Positions 34,177 through 42,626 of a stretch of 64,000 nt of DNA are shown in pieces. The stretch is taken from IMG/VR virus record IMGVR_UViG_3300046003_007336, positions 1 to 64,000 of that record, one strand, 5' to 3'. Source of the DNA: a virus. The position numbers and the translations under genes were made by a program. The notes beneath the pieces were generated by a model that saw only the letters and a list, made by a program, of their open reading frames with translations, had not been told where the DNA came from and searched no databases. The stretch's first letter is position 1, and each line of letters starts with the position of its first letter.

Positions 34177-34817
34177 CCCAACTACCCCTCGACGTGGCCC
34201 AATATATCAGCCTCATCAGCGCAGAGCCGCTCGCCGAAGACGTGTCTCGTCTGTGGTTCCACTGCGTGTGCGAGAACGCCCCGTCCGGCGTCGTGACCAC
34301 TCTCCAGTGTGATTCCGGGACCGAACTCAAATCGGTCTGCATGGTGGCCCGCAAAACCGAAGACGGGACCTCCTACGTGGTTCCGGTCACCCGCGCCCTG
34401 GCCGAGCGCGAAGTCGAACGCGTGGTCAACGCTTTCACCGAAGCCTACGACGGCGACTTCGACATTGAAGCCACCACCGTGCCGCAAGGCCAGTTGACTT
34501 CCAAGGACGCGGGCCCCTCGCTCGACATCGACGAAGAACACTATAAGGAACTTTGCGCCGCGTGGGCAAAGCGGAAACACAACGAGTGGGTGAAGTCCCG
34601 CACGGAATCCGGCTGGCGTTTCGGGCAACGGGTCAGCCTGAAAGACAAGACCCATCCGCTGCTGCGCCCGTGGGATGATCTCCCAGCGACCGCCCGCCAG
34701 ACCGACATGGACGAACCTCAGGAACTTCTCGATCTCATCGACGCCCACGGATACGTCGTGGTGACCAAGTCCGACCTCGAAACCCTGATGGGGCTTGTCC
34801 GTCGCGCCAAGATGTAG
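34173..34817 (+). CDS. RyR-domain protein
   Basis: 214 residues, ATGA overlap with the holin-like gene. The C-terminal segment IDEEHYKELCAAWAKRKHNEW...SGWRFGQRVSLKDKTHPLLRPWDDLP...ELLDLIDAHGYVVV matches the RyR repeat (HxxW...GWxxG...KxHPxLxPWxxL...G), found in ryanodine receptors and in some phages and conflict systems. The N-terminal half is alpha/beta and unassigned. Role in phage unknown. Confidence 0.75.
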   Translation: MTQLPLDVAQYISLISAEPLAEDVSRLWFHCVCENAPSGVVTTLQCDSGTELKSVCMVARKTEDGTSYVVPVTRALAEREVERVVNAFTEAYDGDFDIEATTVPQGQLTSKDAGPSLDIDEEHYKELCAAWAKRKHNEWVKSRTESGWRFGQRVSLKDKTHPLLRPWDDLPATARQTDMDEPQELLDLIDAHGYVVVTKSDLETLMGLVRRAKM

Positions 34818-34933
34818 GGTGCGACATTCCGCCACACATGTTGTGACGTCAGCGGAACTTGCGGAAGAAACGGAGATCGACTAGATAGGCATCACGGTCA
34901 CCTTGATCGTGTGTCTTTCGACGGAGTTCTTTA

Positions 34934-35311
34934 ATGACACGCACTCGCCCATCTTCACCCTTCGACACCAGCGACGCCCGCTGCAAGTTCCCGGTCTTCG
35001 GCGCCACCTGCGACGCGGCCCTGACGAAATCTGGCCGCACCGCGTCCGACATCGCCCGCGAATGCAAGATTTCGCCCGAGATGATGCGCGCCTATCGCCG
35101 GGGCTTCGCCTACCCCATGGATTCGACCCTGGCCAAGCTGGAAGCCGCCCTCGGCGTCACGCTGTCCGACAAGCCCAGGACCGGCATCATGGTTCGCGAC
35201 GTCGATCTGGCCACGCTGGACGCCATCGCCGCGCTGGCCACGGGTGCCGCGCAGGTTTCCCGCGACGGTGACCAGTACGTCTTCACCGTCCGGGTTCCTG
35301 CGGCGGCATAA
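34934..35311 (+). CDS. XRE-type HTH protein
   Basis: 125 residues. SDIARECKISPEMMRAYRRG..YPMDSTLAKLEAALGV is a Cro/C1-type helix-turn-helix; a short C-terminal beta unit (QVSRDGDQYVFTVRVP) follows. Likely DNA-binding regulator. GGAG Shine-Dalgarno upstream; a terminator follows. Confidence 0.7.
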   Translation: MTRTRPSSPFDTSDARCKFPVFGATCDAALTKSGRTASDIARECKISPEMMRAYRRGFAYPMDSTLAKLEAALGVTLSDKPRTGIMVRDVDLATLDAIAALATGAAQVSRDGDQYVFTVRVPAAA

Positions 35312-35348
35312 TCCCCTCGGGGAGTTCGGTGTGGTGCTGAACGGAAGA

Positions 35349-35372
35349 GGCGGGGCGAAAGCTCCGCCTTTT
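35349..35372 (+). terminator. Rho-independent terminator
   Basis: GGCGGGGC-GAAA-GCTCCGCC-TTTT after the HTH gene. Confidence 0.75.
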
Positions 35373-35375
35373 CAT

Positions 35376-35405
35376 TTTGGTTTCCCAAAAGAGTGTGCAT
35401 ATACT
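35376..35405 (+). promoter_or_regulatory. promoter giving leaderless ligase mRNA
   Basis: TTTGGT-N18-TATACT-GCGTAC-ATG (35412). Confidence 0.5.
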
Positions 35406-35411
35406 GCGTAC

Positions 35412-36776
35412 ATGGACGCATCAGACATCATCGAACGCCTTGCGGCAGAACCAAGCCGCACCGGCAAAGAACAAATTCTCTATGACGCGTTCCAGAACGG
35501 TCACCGAGACTTCTTCATCGGCGCACAACTCGCCTACGACGCTCTCGTGAGCTTCGGGGTCAAGAAAGTCGCCAGCATCGAAGAGCCCGACGATGGCGAC
35601 CCCGGCACCTATACGTTCAAGGACTTCCTCGAACTCGCCGATGATCTGGCCAACCGCCGTCTGACCGGCCACGCCGCGCGCGACGCCATCAACGACGCCG
35701 CCAGCCGCTGCAACATCCGCACATGGCAGACTTTCTACCGCCGCGTTCTCCTGACGGATTTCAAATGCGGGTGCGAGACTTCCACGATCAACAAGATTCT
35801 GAAGAAGCTCAGCCAATCGAACCCCGAGGCTGAGAAATACATGGTCCCGGTCTTCGGCTGCCAGTTGGCCAAGGACGGCGCCGACCCCGCGCACGAGAAG
35901 AAGATCAAGGGCGTGCGGATGCTGGACGTCAAGCTCGACGGCGTCCGCCTCATCACCGTTCTGGACAAAGAAGCCGGAATGGTCACCCAGTTCAGCCGCA
36001 ACGGCCACGTCGTCGAGACTTTCGCTGAGGTCCGCGAGGCCCTGATGGGCCTGCTCGACGAACTGCCGGGCAGCGTCGTCCTCGACGGCGAGATCACCGC
36101 AGCATCCTTCCAGACGCTGATGACCCGCCTCCAGCGCAAGGTCGGCAAGAACACCGTCGAAGCCAAGCTGGCCCTGTTCGACATCATCCCGCTCGAAGAT
36201 TTCCGCAACGGTTTCTGCGCGACCTCGCAGCGGGAACGCCACGCTCACCTGATCTCGCTGGTGACCTCCGGCCTCCTGAAGGCCAAGACCGGCACTCTCT
36301 GCTACGTCGTGCCCAAGATCGAACTCGATCTCGACACGCCCGAGGGCCAGGAGGCTTTCGCCGAGTTCAATCGGCAAGCCATCGAAGCCGACTACGAAGG
36401 CATCATGATCAAGGACCCCGAGGCCGCCTACGAGATCAAACGCTCTATTGCGTGGCTGAAGATGAAGCCCTTCATCGAAGTCAGCCTGACCGTGACGGAA
36501 CTCCAACAGGGTGAAGCGGGCTCGAAATACGCCGACGTTCTCGGTGCCCTGATCTGTGAAGGCCGCGAAGACGGTAAGGACATTCGGGTCAGCGTCGGCT
36601 CCGGCATCACGGATGCGGAACGGAAGCTGTGGTGGAACAACCCCGGCCTCGTGAAGGGTTTCATCGCTGAGGTTCGCGCCGATTGCTTCAGCAAGGCACA
36701 GGACGGAGAAATCTGGTCGTTGCGTTTCCCCCGCCTGAAGGGCTGGCGCGGCCGGGTCGCTGGTGAGAAGCTCTGA
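35412..36776 (+). CDS. ATP-dependent DNA ligase (T4 gp30-like)
   Basis: 454 residues from ATG 35412; the upstream in-frame extension from 35244 is rejected because it crosses a terminator and promoter. The nucleotidyl-transfer motif DVKLDGVRLI (Lys in KxDGxR), SVVLDGEI (motif III), LALFDIIPL (IIIa), DYEGIMIKDP (IV) and WLKMKPF (V) are in order. The N-terminal helical domain resembles T4 ligase. Seals nicks in phage replication. Confidence 0.9.
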   Translation: MDASDIIERLAAEPSRTGKEQILYDAFQNGHRDFFIGAQLAYDALVSFGVKKVASIEEPDDGDPGTYTFKDFLELADDLANRRLTGHAARDAINDAASRCNIRTWQTFYRRVLLTDFKCGCETSTINKILKKLSQSNPEAEKYMVPVFGCQLAKDGADPAHEKKIKGVRMLDVKLDGVRLITVLDKEAGMVTQFSRNGHVVETFAEVREALMGLLDELPGSVVLDGEITAASFQTLMTRLQRKVGKNTVEAKLALFDIIPLEDFRNGFCATSQRERHAHLISLVTSGLLKAKTGTLCYVVPKIELDLDTPEGQEAFAEFNRQAIEADYEGIMIKDPEAAYEIKRSIAWLKMKPFIEVSLTVTELQQGEAGSKYADVLGALICEGREDGKDIRVSVGSGITDAERKLWWNNPGLVKGFIAEVRADCFSKAQDGEIWSLRFPRLKGWRGRVAGEKL

Positions 36777-37191
36777 GGTCAGGTGGGCCCCTCGGGCTAC
36801 CTTCAAGGAAACCGGCAGCGTGGACCTGAGCGGCTACTTCAACGATTTCTGGCCTTGTGACCACTGCGCCGCCGCGACCGGTTATGTCGGCCTAGGCGAT
36901 GCTGACCACTATGCGCGCACGCCAACGCGCATGATGCATGAGGAAGAGTTCCTCCCGATGATGGCGGCAAGGGGGTGGACTCGATTCGATTTCACCCGAA
37001 GGGAATGGCGCCCTACGCCGACGACCATGACTTTGCGCCTGAAGCCGTGGACGGTTATCCAACCTGTGCACTATTTCGATATGGCCAAGTTCCCTGATCT
37101 CAACGGAGACCATGACCCCATCCTGGTCTTCATGTCTGACCCCGAGGAATATTCTCGGCTGTTCTTCACACTAGGAATGCCCAATGGATAA
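36763..37191 (+). CDS. small hypothetical protein
   Basis: 142 residues from GTG 36763, overlapping the ligase by 14 bases. Contains CDHCAAATGY and ends HDPILVFMSDPEEYSRLFFTLG, a form of the C-terminal signature (hydrophobic strand, F-x-S-D-x-E...L-F-x-x-L). Function unknown. Confidence 0.65.
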   Translation: MRSSEVRWAPRATFKETGSVDLSGYFNDFWPCDHCAAATGYVGLGDADHYARTPTRMMHEEEFLPMMAARGWTRFDFTRREWRPTPTTMTLRLKPWTVIQPVHYFDMAKFPDLNGDHDPILVFMSDPEEYSRLFFTLGMPNG

Positions 37192-37501
37192 TCTCACCGA
37201 TAGCGCAGTCGCGTGGATAGTAGACCCGTTGGGGGACTATACGCCGGGGCGCGGCAAGGAGATCGTCGATTGGTTGGATGCTTGGGGGAAACCATTTTTC
37301 CCCTCTGGTCGCTACTATATGCTCAAGCAGCACGGTGACATGATCTGGGCTGGCTACAAGTTCCATATCGGTCTCGCGACCGAAGAAGACGCCGACGAGT
37401 TCATCACGCGCTGGGGCGGATTCAAGTCTCCTGGTTCGGTGGCCAACGGCTCCTTCGTCACTGAGCCCGCGAACGCATGGGACCAATTCGGCCGTGGGTA
37501 A
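37184..37501 (+). CDS. signature-tail family protein
   Basis: 105 residues. Contains YKFHIGLATEEDADEFITRWGG, the strand-loop-helix signature (F-x-I-x-L-x(4)-D-A-x-x-F-x-x-R-W), followed by a 30-residue tail. Starts eight bases inside the previous gene. Confidence 0.65.
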   Translation: MDNLTDSAVAWIVDPLGDYTPGRGKEIVDWLDAWGKPFFPSGRYYMLKQHGDMIWAGYKFHIGLATEEDADEFITRWGGFKSPGSVANGSFVTEPANAWDQFGRG

Positions 37502-37997
37502 AATCTACACCACGGCGGAGGCTCAATCCCGTGCCCTGTTCCTGTTCCAGAAACCGACCCGACATATGTCGAACTGGACAGGCGACATTGAGCGCGAATT
37601 CCCGCACGTGGCCTCGATTCACCAGAGCTATTTTGTCGTTTTCCAGGACTACCGGGACGACGATCAGTTCACGCCGATCACGCACCGAGACACCTACCTC
37701 TTCGTTGAAGAGAACTGCGCCCACGACGCCATCATGCGCCACACCGAGGTGGAGTTCTATTTCACGCCGGATTACAAGGTCAGAGAGGCACAGAAGAAAT
37801 TCGTGTCCAGCTACGAGATGCGCCAGTCGGTGAAATCAGGCTGGGTGGAGTTTTTCTTCCGCTCCCACTCCGACCTCCTATTGTTCGTCCTTCATTTCGG
37901 AGAGGTGTGCTCGATCAGAGATGATCTCGTGCATCCGAACCGCAATTTCTCCGACACTGAACGGGCCTCTATTTCGAAGCACTCGGTGCTGTTTTAA
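37494..37997 (+). CDS. signature-tail family protein
   Basis: 167 residues from GTG 37494. WVEFFFRSHSDLLLFVLHFGEV carries the signature strand-helix near the C-terminus. The N-terminus is alpha/beta. Overlaps the previous stop. Function unknown. Confidence 0.65.
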   Translation: MGKIYTTAEAQSRALFLFQKPTRHMSNWTGDIEREFPHVASIHQSYFVVFQDYRDDDQFTPITHRDTYLFVEENCAHDAIMRHTEVEFYFTPDYKVREAQKKFVSSYEMRQSVKSGWVEFFFRSHSDLLLFVLHFGEVCSIRDDLVHPNRNFSDTERASISKHSVLF

Positions 37998-38080
37998 TTT
38001 TGAATCTCGCCTACCAAAAAACGTAGGGTGTCTTTGCCGGTCCAGTCGGGCCGGATATTTCAAAGGACACTTTACTCCCT

Positions 38081-38338
38081 ATGGCACTGAACAATCTCTC
38101 CCAGGACGACCAGCGCAAGCTCAACGAGTTCATGGACGCTGGCCTGCGCATCCTGCAAGACCAAGCTGACCTCCGTGAAGGTCTGTCGGAAAAGGCGAAA
38201 GACCTCGCCACCCACCTGGACATCAAGCCCGGCCTTCTGATGAAGTCGCTGCGCTCCGCCTTCAAGCAAACCCTGGCTGCCGACAAGGAAGTCATGGAAG
38301 GCGTCGAGGACATCCTCGAAATCACTGGCCACGCCTAA
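38081..38338 (+). CDS. DsbA-like dsDNA-binding protein
   Basis: 85 residues, all helical: DDQRKLNEFMDAGLRILQDQADLREGLSEKAKDLATHLDIKPGLLMKSLRSAFKQ. It fits the DsbA family of T4-like phages, small proteins bound near late promoters, in length and pattern (two helices, linker, L-x-x-K/R basic helix). Probably present in many copies. Shine-Dalgarno is weak. Confidence 0.6.
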   Translation: MALNNLSQDDQRKLNEFMDAGLRILQDQADLREGLSEKAKDLATHLDIKPGLLMKSLRSAFKQTLAADKEVMEGVEDILEITGHA

Positions 38339-38343
38339 GGAGC

Positions 38344-38366
38344 GGGGGCGGGGAAACCCGCCCTTC
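38344..38366 (+). terminator. GC hairpin after the dsbA-like gene
   Basis: GGGCGGG-GAAA-CCCGCCC-TT; short T-run. Confidence 0.55.
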
Positions 38367-38371
38367 ATCCC

Positions 38372-38743
38372 ATGCAGAGGCCGACGCGCGCGGACGCTAT
38401 CCGCATCATCCGTGAAATGCTCTCAACGAGGCGAAACCTTATGGGCGATATGACTGGTGAGCAGGAGACCGCCTTCCTGTTCGCCGACGACTGGACCGTC
38501 GTCGCCGACTGCTCGAACCTGACGGATTGCCACTGGGCGCATGAAGTCGTGATGACGGTCGCCGAACTTCACCAGACGCTGGGTCATCACAAGTGGTGCG
38601 TGGCCAACTGCGAGGAAAACTGGTCGTCTTATCGACAAAATCTCCGCAGCATGCAGAACAGAAACGTGATTTTTACTTTCCGTTCCCCAAAGGATGCCAC
38701 GAAGTTCATTCTCCGTTTCTGTGATCAAGTGGTTCACAATTGA
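38372..38743 (+). CDS. signature-tail family protein
   Basis: 123 residues. Ends NVIFTFRSPKDATKFILRFCDQ, a clear F-x-F-x(3)-D-A-x-x-F-x-L-R-F signature. The core contains several Cys/His (DCSNLTDCHW, HHKWCVANC), possibly a metal site. Function unknown. Confidence 0.65.
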   Translation: MQRPTRADAIRIIREMLSTRRNLMGDMTGEQETAFLFADDWTVVADCSNLTDCHWAHEVVMTVAELHQTLGHHKWCVANCEENWSSYRQNLRSMQNRNVIFTFRSPKDATKFILRFCDQVVHN

Positions 38744-38745
38744 TT

Positions 38746-38775
38746 TTGATTCCAGAGTAATGAAACAACTACTAT
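38746..38775 (+). promoter_or_regulatory. promoter giving leaderless mRNA
   Basis: TTGATT-N18-TACTAT-GGAGTC-ATG (38782). Confidence 0.55.
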
Positions 38776-38781
38776 GGAGTC

Positions 38782-39171
38782 ATGAAACCTCACTTCCCTT
38801 GGATGCTCGAATGGACCGCCGACGACGTCGAGTGGGGGTTCTTGTCTGAGTGCAAGACCTTCGATTCCGCCTACGTCTTCGTGGACGCCATGACGTTCAA
38901 GATTCCAGTGGGGCTCTCACCTGTTCACGCCGAGGCTATCGGAATGGATGAACCCCTGCTGGCTTGTTACGCCAAGCCCGAGGACGACGACTACGATGTT
39001 CTGGTTTGGTGCGCGGACAACTGCCGTGGACGGTGGGGCGCGGTCGGCGAAGAGCAATGGGTTTCAATCACCCGTGGCGAGTTCGCCCTCATTGTGAAGT
39101 TCGAAGATCAAAAGGACGCCGCGCTCTTCCGGCTCTCCTTCAAAAACGCCGAAGAGTTCGAGACCGCCTGA
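38782..39171 (+). CDS. signature-tail family protein
   Basis: 129 residues. Contains LIVKFEDQKDAALFRLSFKN, the signature with D-A-x-x-F-R-L-x-F. Leaderless start; stop overlaps the polymerase ATG (TGATG). Confidence 0.7.
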   Translation: MKPHFPWMLEWTADDVEWGFLSECKTFDSAYVFVDAMTFKIPVGLSPVHAEAIGMDEPLLACYAKPEDDDYDVLVWCADNCRGRWGAVGEEQWVSITRGEFALIVKFEDQKDAALFRLSFKNAEEFETA

Positions 39172-40865
39172 TGTCTTATGTCGATGCAATGTATGACCGC
39201 GCCAAGGACATCATCCACGTTGTGGAGCGCGTCAATGGTGAGCGAATCTATCGCGAGGACCGGGTAGAACACGTCTTCTACTACGGCCACCCGATGGGGA
39301 CCCACAAGTCGATTTTCGGCGACCCCTGCAAGCGATTCGCCATTCAGGATGGTCGCAAGTTCCGCAGCGAGGTCTTCAAGAAAAAGAAAGCCGGGGTCGA
39401 AATCTTCGAATCCGACATCCGCCCAGAGTTCCGCTATCTGGCCGATCACTACATGGGGGCCGAGACCCCTATCCTCAATGTCGGCTTCTTCGACATCGAG
39501 GCCGACTTCGATCTCGAACGCGGCTTCGCTCCGACCGATGACCCGTTCAACGCCGTGACGGCGATCACGCTGCACATTTCCAGCATGGACCGTCTCTTCA
39601 CCCTGGCCCTCATCCCCCCGACCATGACGCTCGAAGAGGGCATCGCCATCGGGGAGAAGTTCGAAGACACGATGATCTTCGACGATGAAGCGGAGATGCT
39701 GAGCAGTTTCCTCTACCTGATCGAAGACGTCGATGTCCTCTCGGGCTGGAACTCCGAAGGCTACGATATCCCCTACTTGGTCAACCGGGTGAAGCGTCTG
39801 CTCGGCAACGAGGCGTCAAAGCGTTTCTGCCTCTGGGATCAGTTCCCCCGCACGCGCGAGTACCTGAAGTTCGGCAAGGCCTTCAACACCTACGATCTCG
39901 TGGGCCGAGTTCACCTCGACTATCTGCTCCTCTATCAGAAGCACAACCCGCAACAGCTTCACAGCTACCGGCTCGACTACGTGGCTGAGATTGAAGTCGG
40001 GGACAACAAGGTCCCCTACGAGGGAACCCTCGACGATCTCTACAAGAAAGATTTCGAGAAGTTCATCGACTATAACCGCCAGGACGTCGCCCTGCTGGTC
40101 AAGATTGACGCGAAGCGGAAGTTCATCGAGCTAGCCAACCAGATCGCGCACTCAAACTGCGTGTTGCTGAAGACCACGATGGGCTCGGTGGCTCTGGTCG
40201 AGCAGGCGATCATCAACGAGATGCACAATCTGGGCTTCGTCGTGCCAGACCGGGTTCGCGAAGAAAAGCAGGAAAGCCTGCGACCAAAGCTGGCTCCGGC
40301 CGAAGACGATGATGAAGACGAGGATGAAGACGATGAGCGCACGCCCGTCGTCGGTGCCTACGTGGCCAAACCCAAGACGGGCATCCACCGAGAAGTCGCC
40401 TGCGTGGACATCAACTCCCTGTATCCGTCGTGCATCCGCGCGCTCAACATGTCGCCCGAAACCATCTTCGGACAGGTGCGCCCAGATGAGACCATGGCAC
40501 TCGTTCATGAGCGTATTGCGGCCGGGGTTCCGAGAGCAGAAGCATGGGAGGGGTTGTTCTGCACCCTGGAAGTTTCCCATATGATGGACCGGGATGACGC
40601 CCAACTCACGGTGGATTTCGAGGACGGGTCAACGGTTGTGATGACTGGGTCGCAACTTTACGATCTGGTATACGACCCCGCCTCTAGCCTGTGCATAACT
40701 GCAAACGGAACGCTTTTCCGAACCGACAAAGAAGGCATCATTCCCCAGCTTTTGGCGCAATGGTATTCGGAGCGTCAGAGCATGCAGGCGAAGGAAGCTG
40801 CTTTCAAAATTGCAGCCGGTGGCGTCGAGATTGATGACGAACTTGCTGTTTTGCTGGCCAACTAA
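39171..40865 (+). CDS. B-family DNA polymerase, N-terminal half only (T4 gp43-like)
   Basis: 564 residues from ATG 39171. Exonuclease motifs: FFDIEADFDLERGF (Exo I), SGWNSEGYDIPYLV (Exo II), YNRQDVALL (Exo III). Palm motif A DINSLYPSCIRALNMSPETI is present. The ORF stops 40-50 residues before the expected fingers motif K-x(6)-NS-x-YG; neither that nor the YGDTDS motif C occurs anywhere downstream in the window. It must act with a separately encoded C-terminal half, as in known split gp43 genes, or be inactive. Composition becomes more AT-rich at the 3' end. Confidence 0.85.
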   Translation: MSYVDAMYDRAKDIIHVVERVNGERIYREDRVEHVFYYGHPMGTHKSIFGDPCKRFAIQDGRKFRSEVFKKKKAGVEIFESDIRPEFRYLADHYMGAETPILNVGFFDIEADFDLERGFAPTDDPFNAVTAITLHISSMDRLFTLALIPPTMTLEEGIAIGEKFEDTMIFDDEAEMLSSFLYLIEDVDVLSGWNSEGYDIPYLVNRVKRLLGNEASKRFCLWDQFPRTREYLKFGKAFNTYDLVGRVHLDYLLLYQKHNPQQLHSYRLDYVAEIEVGDNKVPYEGTLDDLYKKDFEKFIDYNRQDVALLVKIDAKRKFIELANQIAHSNCVLLKTTMGSVALVEQAIINEMHNLGFVVPDRVREEKQESLRPKLAPAEDDDEDEDEDDERTPVVGAYVAKPKTGIHREVACVDINSLYPSCIRALNMSPETIFGQVRPDETMALVHERIAAGVPRAEAWEGLFCTLEVSHMMDRDDAQLTVDFEDGSTVVMTGSQLYDLVYDPASSLCITANGTLFRTDKEGIIPQLLAQWYSERQSMQAKEAAFKIAAGGVEIDDELAVLLAN

Positions 40866-40884
40866 GCTGAAAAAACACCGCGAG

Positions 40885-40995
40885 ATGAAAAAAAATGTGA
40901 ATGATTTTCTCGGGATACCAGTTTTTCCACTACTGCGAAGATCGCCGCAGATGGTCAACGGGATAAATCAGTATGATGTCTCCTACAACCATTGA
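40885..40995 (+). CDS. doubtful 36-codon ORF after the split polymerase
   Basis: MKKNVNDFLGIPVFPLLRRS start, AT-rich and unlike neighbouring genes. No Shine-Dalgarno. May be remnant sequence at the polymerase breakpoint. Confidence 0.2.
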   Translation: MKKNVNDFLGIPVFPLLRRSPQMVNGINQYDVSYNH

Positions 40996-41137
40996 AATCA
41001 TTAAGCTATTTGTCCAAGTTTGGTTGGGTGGTGCGGCCTTGATGTGGGCCTTCCAGTTCTTCTCTAACAAGGAACCAGACACATTCGACGTGGCATTGTG
41101 GCCTATAAAATGGCTCTATGATCTGCTCTTCAAGTAA
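40973..41137 (+). CDS. small single-pass membrane protein
   Basis: 54 residues, below usual ORF cut-offs: MMSPTTIEIIKLFVQVWLGG then ALMWAFQFFSNKEPDTFDVA and a second hydrophobic patch (LWPIKWLYDLLF). Placed alone before a promoter. Function unknown. Confidence 0.45.
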   Translation: MMSPTTIEIIKLFVQVWLGGAALMWAFQFFSNKEPDTFDVALWPIKWLYDLLFK

Positions 41138-41144
41138 AAAGTAG

Positions 41145-41172
41145 TTGACGACGTCTTCAGTCTGACTATCTT
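41145..41172 (+). promoter_or_regulatory. promoter of the MucR-like gene
   Basis: TTGACG-N16-TATCTT; leader of about 38 bases contains a CTCCC/GGGAG hairpin then GGAG Shine-Dalgarno. Confidence 0.6.
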
Positions 41173-41209
41173 CTCCCAACATGCTCATTAGGGAGCACGG
41201 AGAAGACTG

Positions 41210-41845
41210 ATGACTGACACCACTGCCCCCTCGGGCGAAACCACGAACACCCACATCGGCCTCGTCGCCGACATCGTCGCCGCCTATGTTTCGAACAACA
41301 TCGTGCAGGCGTCGGACCTGGGCACCCTGATCTCGAACGTCGATCAGGCCATGCGCGCCATCGTCGGCGGCACGACCGAGGTCGAGCCCGCCGCCCCCGC
41401 CGAACCGGCCGTGCCGATTCGCAAGTCGATCACCCCCGACTTCCTGATCTGCCTCAACGACGGGCGCAAGTTCAAGTCGCTGAAGCGGCACCTGCGCACC
41501 AAATACAACATGAGCCCGGAAGACTATCGGGCCCAGTGGGGTCTGCCGCGCGACTACCCGATGGTCGCCCCGAACTACGCGCAGGCTCGTTCGGAACTCG
41601 CCAAGTCGATGGGCCTCGGCCGCAAGGCTGGTGAAACCGGCGCCGCCCACTCGGAACGCACCAAGACCGCTCCGAAGGCTTCGGCTCCGAAGGCCGCCGC
41701 CGTGAAGGCTCCGAAGGCCGCCAAGGCTCCGAAAGCCGCCGCGCCGAAGAAGACCGCCTCGAAGGCCGCTCGCCCGGCCAAGACGGTGGAACGCGAGTCC
41801 ACCCAGGCCGCCGCTGATCTGGCCGCCCCGGTTTCCGCCGAATAA
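41210..41845 (+). CDS. MucR/Ros-like regulator with histone-H1-like tail
   Basis: 211 residues. Residues about 75-125 match MucR: ITPDFLICLNDGRKFKSLKRHLRTKYNMSPEDYRAQWGLP..YPMVAPNYAQ. The zinc site keeps C and the first H, has D at the second position, and K where the second His is expected (RHLRTKYN), so metal binding may be altered. Residues about 150-195 are Lys/Ala/Pro repeats (KAPKAAKAPKAAAPKK), absent from host MucR. MucR proteins are H-NS-like global regulators of alphaproteobacteria; the phage copy may silence or compact DNA. Confidence 0.85.
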   Translation: MTDTTAPSGETTNTHIGLVADIVAAYVSNNIVQASDLGTLISNVDQAMRAIVGGTTEVEPAAPAEPAVPIRKSITPDFLICLNDGRKFKSLKRHLRTKYNMSPEDYRAQWGLPRDYPMVAPNYAQARSELAKSMGLGRKAGETGAAHSERTKTAPKASAPKAAAVKAPKAAKAPKAAAPKKTASKAARPAKTVERESTQAAADLAAPVSAE

Positions 41846-41871
41846 TCCATCGGCGGATTTGAGATGAATGA

Positions 41872-41903
41872 CCCCGCTCGGGAAACCGGGCGGGGTTTTT
41901 CTT
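41872..41903 (+). terminator. Rho-independent terminator
   Basis: CCCCGCTCGG-GAAA-CCGGGCGGGG followed by TTTTT, after the MucR-like gene. Confidence 0.85.
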
Positions 41904-41918
41904 AGGTGAACCAAAATA

Positions 41919-41948
41919 TTGCGAGGTCATTCCCGGACAGGGTATTGT
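41919..41948 (+). promoter_or_regulatory. promoter giving leaderless mRNA
   Basis: TTGCGA-N18-TATTGT-CTGTGA-ATG (41955). Confidence 0.5.
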
Positions 41949-41954
41949 CTGTGA

Positions 41955-42569
41955 ATGAGTTCAACCCGTAAAAAGAAGATCGTTGAAGAAGTAGAACAGG
42001 GCGTAGTCCGGTTCGCCCTGCGTGACCCCAACACGGGTCTCTATTGGGATTGCCAGTTCCCCAAGGTTTCACGGAACCGCCGTTTCTACTGGGAGAGCCG
42101 CTCTCCACCCCCGGTGCTGGAACCGGTATTTCAGGCCCAGCCCACCTATCATGCTCGCCGCAACTTTCTGTCCACGATCTACACCAAGTATGAGATCGAG
42201 AGACGCTGTCGGGCCGAGGGGCTGTCCGAGTTGCCCAAGCTCGAAATGGTCGAACTCCGCGCCGTCTTCACAGTGGCCACGACATCCGAAATCGAGATCG
42301 ACGACAACATCATTCAGGCCGAGCGCATCAAACGCATCCACGGCACCGTGGTGGGAGATGCGGCCAACATCCTGGTCCAGAGAGGCGAGCGGTTGGCCGA
42401 TTTCGAATATGCGATCAAGCGCAAGGGCTCGACCTTCCTCCTCCTTCAGGAAAGCATGCCAGAGGCTCGAAACGCCAACATGGTGACCTTCCTCAAGAGC
42501 GAGAAGGATTTGTTCCAGGCCAAGTTGCTCATCTCGGAAAGCATCACCAAGGTCTACAAGCTCAGATAG
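41955..42569 (+). CDS. hypothetical protein
   Basis: 204 residues. Basic N-terminus (SSTRKKKIVEEVEQG), central beta/alpha region, and a C-terminal NMVTFLKSEKDLFQAKLLIS that distantly resembles the signature tail. Not otherwise recognised. Confidence 0.7.
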   Translation: MSSTRKKKIVEEVEQGVVRFALRDPNTGLYWDCQFPKVSRNRRFYWESRSPPPVLEPVFQAQPTYHARRNFLSTIYTKYEIERRCRAEGLSELPKLEMVELRAVFTVATTSEIEIDDNIIQAERIKRIHGTVVGDAANILVQRGERLADFEYAIKRKGSTFLLLQESMPEARNANMVTFLKSEKDLFQAKLLISESITKVYKLR

Positions 42570-42626
42570 CGGTTGCCTTGTAGGCATGATGTGATAAAAG
42601 CGGTCCACCAAAAAAAGGAAACTGAC

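Noticed and set aside
35421-36806. 461-codon minus-strand ORF opposite the ligase
   Set aside because: Shadow frame; ligase motifs are in order on the plus strand.
40629-40958. 109-codon minus-strand ORF at the polymerase breakpoint as a homing endonuclease
   Set aside because: No LAGLIDADG, GIY-YIG or HNH motif; antisense to the polymerase coding sequence.
40850-41210. Group I intron or intein explaining the polymerase truncation
   Set aside because: No intein start residue or motifs, and no downstream 3' exon in the remaining 23 kb; a split gene fits better.
41660-41770. Short tandem DNA repeats (GCTCCGAAGGCC-like) suggesting a repeat array
   Set aside because: They encode the Lys/Ala/Pro tail of the MucR-like protein; no spacers and no CRISPR features.
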